This document shows, piece after piece, positions 62,389-64,000 of a stretch of DNA of 64,000 nt (positions within the stretch are counted from its first letter, which is position 1; the number at the start of each line of letters is the position of its first letter). Source of the DNA: Mesobacillus maritimus (GTDB taxonomy: Bacteria; Bacillota; Bacilli; Bacillales; Cytobacillaceae); contig NZ_JAMBNR010000008.1 in assembly GCF_023715205.1 (NCBI RefSeq), positions 124,001 through 188,000 on the forward strand. Reading direction: 5' to 3'. The translations under genes were made by a program, and so were the position numbers. The notes beneath the pieces were generated by a model, which saw only the letters and a list, made by a program, of their open reading frames with translations, searched no databases and was not told where the DNA came from.

Positions 62389-62418
62389 TCAAGGCTCAGA
62401 GCCGATAACTTGAGCCTT
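62389..62418 (+). terminator. Terminator of the VOC gene
   Basis: CAAGGCTCA and TGAGCCTTG pair perfectly, followed by TTTCATTTT, 14 bp past the stop. Confidence 0.85.
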
Positions 62419-62527
62419 GTTTCATTTTAGCTTGATAATAGTAAAATTTCAAAATAGCTTTATAGAAGGCAATTAGTTTCTACTCTACAATTTCCAAACT
62501 GATTTCTACTAAATTCAATAGGGACCC

Positions 62528-62854
62528 TTACCTAATCTTTTCTCCGTAGCGCACATGCCAGTGCATATGTTTTGTCGTTTGGTAGTCACCAACGTTGGTT
62601 GACACTGTACAGGCTCCAAATTCAGCATTCATTTTTGCGGAGATTTGCTGCAATACTTCAAAAATCTCTACCATAATAAGCATGTCACCCCGTTTCACTC
62701 CATAAATGGATGTTAGATGTTTTTTTGGTATCACTACAATATGATGTTCGTAGTAGGGGCGAATATGATGAAAGGATAGAACGTTGTCTGTTTCAAGCAC
62801 AACCTCTACTTTTTTTTTGCCACTCAAAATTTCATCACAGTAAATATCTTTCAT
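62528..62854 (-). CDS. HIT family protein
   Basis: A 108-residue HIT-domain hydrolase or transferase. The catalytic triad motif is HMHWHVR (HxHxHx), with FHHIRPYYEHHIVVIPKKHL earlier. HIT proteins cleave nucleotide phosphates such as AMP-lysine or Ap4A. AGGAGG lies 10 nt before the ATG. Its first 20 bp overlap the end of the GNAT gene, so they are co-transcribed. Confidence 0.9.
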   Translation of the reverse strand: MKDIYCDEILSGKKKVEVVLETDNVLSFHHIRPYYEHHIVVIPKKHLTSIYGVKRGDMLIMVEIFEVLQQISAKMNAEFGACTVSTNVGDYQTTKHMHWHVRYGEKIR

Positions 62855-63377
62855 GTTTGAATTGCCTCCTGGAAGGATTTTTTAAGTAATAATAGAGTAA
62901 GTGATCCTCTTGAAGTTCAATCCCACATGCAAAATCCAGTTTATTTAATAGGTGAATACATCTTTCGTTTGCAGGATCCACGGTCGCATCTATTTTAGTT
63001 AAGTTCATTTTGCTAAACCCGAATGATAAAACTTTTGTTAATGCTTCAACCATTAAACCCTGCCCCCAATACTGATTGGATAGATCAAAACCAATTTCGG
63101 CAATTGTCTCATCTTTCTTGGCCCGCAAATGATGAAAACCCACAGTGCCGATAAACTGAGAATCTTCTTTAAAAATTCCCCACCTACATCCCTCATCCTT
63201 AAGATGATATTGAATCACTTCTTCAGCTTCTTCTATGCTTTTACATGGTTCAATATCCATAAACCTTGTTACCAATGGGTTTGAAAAATGAGTGAATACT
63301 TCATTCACATCTTCAAGTGTTAATAATTTAAGCAGTAAGCGTTCTGTTTCTAATGTTGGATATTTATCGTTTAACAT
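62835..63377 (-). CDS. GNAT N-acetyltransferase (RimJ/RimL type)
   Basis: A 180-residue GNAT: LETERLLLKLLTLEDVNEVF, acetyl-CoA motif NQYWGQGLMVEALTKVL and late CIHLLNKLDFACGIELQED. The final LLYYYLKNPSRRQF is basic. It is upstream of and overlaps the HIT gene. Target unknown. Confidence 0.88.
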   Translation of the reverse strand: MLNDKYPTLETERLLLKLLTLEDVNEVFTHFSNPLVTRFMDIEPCKSIEEAEEVIQYHLKDEGCRWGIFKEDSQFIGTVGFHHLRAKKDETIAEIGFDLSNQYWGQGLMVEALTKVLSFGFSKMNLTKIDATVDPANERCIHLLNKLDFACGIELQEDHLLYYYLKNPSRRQFKHERYLL

Positions 63378-63875
63378 ATTGACTATCTCCTATACTACTT
63401 AAGTCTTTGTTTAATCCAAGGTGAAGTAATACCCGTTCCCTTTCCATAATTCGATTTCTTTTTAGGGAAAAGATCCAGAAGCAGTGGAAAGTGACTGCGG
63501 CCTCCTCACCTCCACCAGTCGAGTCGATGGCTCAAACTGATCTCCATGGATTTAATATTAAAATCGGTGCTGTATCTTTCCATCCCCATTCATCCAATAG
63601 TCTTGTGTTTTAACTTTGGGTGGCACTCTAAACTACATCTATGTGCAGATTCTAACTAATTCTACCATTTTTCTTACTATTCAAATGCTTAAAAATATAT
63701 TTTATTCACTAGAAAAACATCAACTAAAATATGAATCTTCCTTATGTTTTTGATTCCTTTTAAACAGATCAACAAGTTCACGATTCTTAAGATTAACCTC
63801 CTGAAATTGGTCCTCCTATCCATAGATCGGTCAAAACAAAAAAATCCTTACTTATTAGGAAGTAAAGATTACTTA
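63378..63875. other. Gene-free stretch
   Basis: About 500 bp without a supported gene. A minus-strand piece near 63500-63620 reads TRLLDEWGWKDTAPILILN before a stop but has no start codon, so it may be a remnant. ATCCTTACTT/AAGTAAAGAT at 63844-63870 can form a hairpin next to the terminator at 63876. Confidence 0.4.
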
Positions 63876-63910
63876 GAGTAGACTACCTCAAAGGAAATTG
63901 TAGTCTACTC
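63876..63910 (+). terminator. Strong hairpin terminator
   Basis: GAGTAGACTAC and GTAGTCTACTC pair perfectly with a 13-nt loop and CTGTTTTTTG on the plus strand. No gene ends directly before it, so it may belong to a transcript from the right or to a lost gene. Confidence 0.8.
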
Positions 63911-64000
63911 CTGTTTTTTGTAGCGTGTAACTATGTTCTGTTAACAGATGGACTCTATGAATTACTGAGAGTATGTTGGTTTACATAATTATATTATGAA

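Noticed and set aside
1-64000. CRISPR arrays, tRNA, rRNA, prophage or complete insertion sequences
   Set aside because: None seen on reading: no regularly spaced repeats, no transposase with intact motifs, no cloverleaf or rRNA-like tract.

Overview
The window is AT-rich chromosomal DNA from an endospore-forming Firmicute of the Bacillaceae. The evidence is a Spo0E-type phosphatase, a KinB-like sensor kinase, Spx, an IDEAL-domain protein, a YabR-type S1 protein, a YtrA-like ABC operon, SwrC-like RND export, strong GGAGG ribosome binding sites and CcpA-type cre sites. I cannot name the species. No rRNA, tRNA, CRISPR array, prophage or intact insertion sequence was seen.

Layout. 1-2.5 kb: MBL hydrolase (cut by the window edge), MarR regulator, DUF4395 protein, cytidine deaminase-like enzyme. 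2.6-5.05 kb: nitroreductase, then a three-gene unit (small zinc-ribbon protein, DUF2325 protein, four-cysteine nuclease-like protein) whose divergent upstream region carries two Fur boxes. 5.1-6.2 kb: a decay zone with a frameshifted Nif3-like pseudogene and a truncated sirtuin. 6.3-8.7 kb: DUF2161 protein, small membrane protein, cation diffusion facilitator. 8.7-12.5 kb: a complete potABCD polyamine uptake operon. 12.7-18.5 kb: a catabolic cluster (phosphotriesterase-like hydrolase, zinc alcohol dehydrogenase, acyl-CoA ligase, HpaB-like monooxygenase). Two of its promoters have consensus cre sites just downstream, so carbon catabolite repression is likely. 18.5-24.4 kb: IDEAL protein, Rrf2 regulator, Spx, and an RND exporter divergent from its TetR regulator. 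24.4-29.5 kb: orphan KinB-like kinase, unknown membrane protein, Spo0E, and a lipoprotein joining a ComEC-like MBL domain to ComEA-like HhH motifs, followed by DUF3006.

29.8-43.5 kb is mostly single-gene accessory metabolism: GlpQ, GNAT, Nudix, alpha/beta hydrolase, MOSC, MFS, azoreductase, VOC, GrpB, and a sodium symporter + DUF3311 + M20 peptidase unit. 43.9-49.4 kb: a SWIM-SNF2 helicase, SDR, DUF2187 and YabR. 49.4-51 kb holds a start-less reading frame, a membrane protein, a 93-nt multi-hairpin element and a 43-residue membrane peptide. 51.1-54.9 kb is a five-gene YtrA-type ABC operon under a perfect 20-bp inverted-repeat operator overlapping its promoter. 55-63.4 kb: BCCT betaine-type transporter, nucleotidyltransferase, three GNATs, esterase, small membrane protein, guanine deaminase, VOC and HIT proteins.

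Several genes of 40-60 codons have strong ribosome binding sites and most have their own terminators. A palindromic repeat built on GGATGGTGCC occurs three times, each time just past the 3' end of a gene. The most unusual parts are the Fur-box zinc-ribbon/DUF2325/Cys4 unit (probably begun with an ATT codon), the cre-controlled catabolic cluster, the structured element at 50.6 kb and the large YtrA-like operator.
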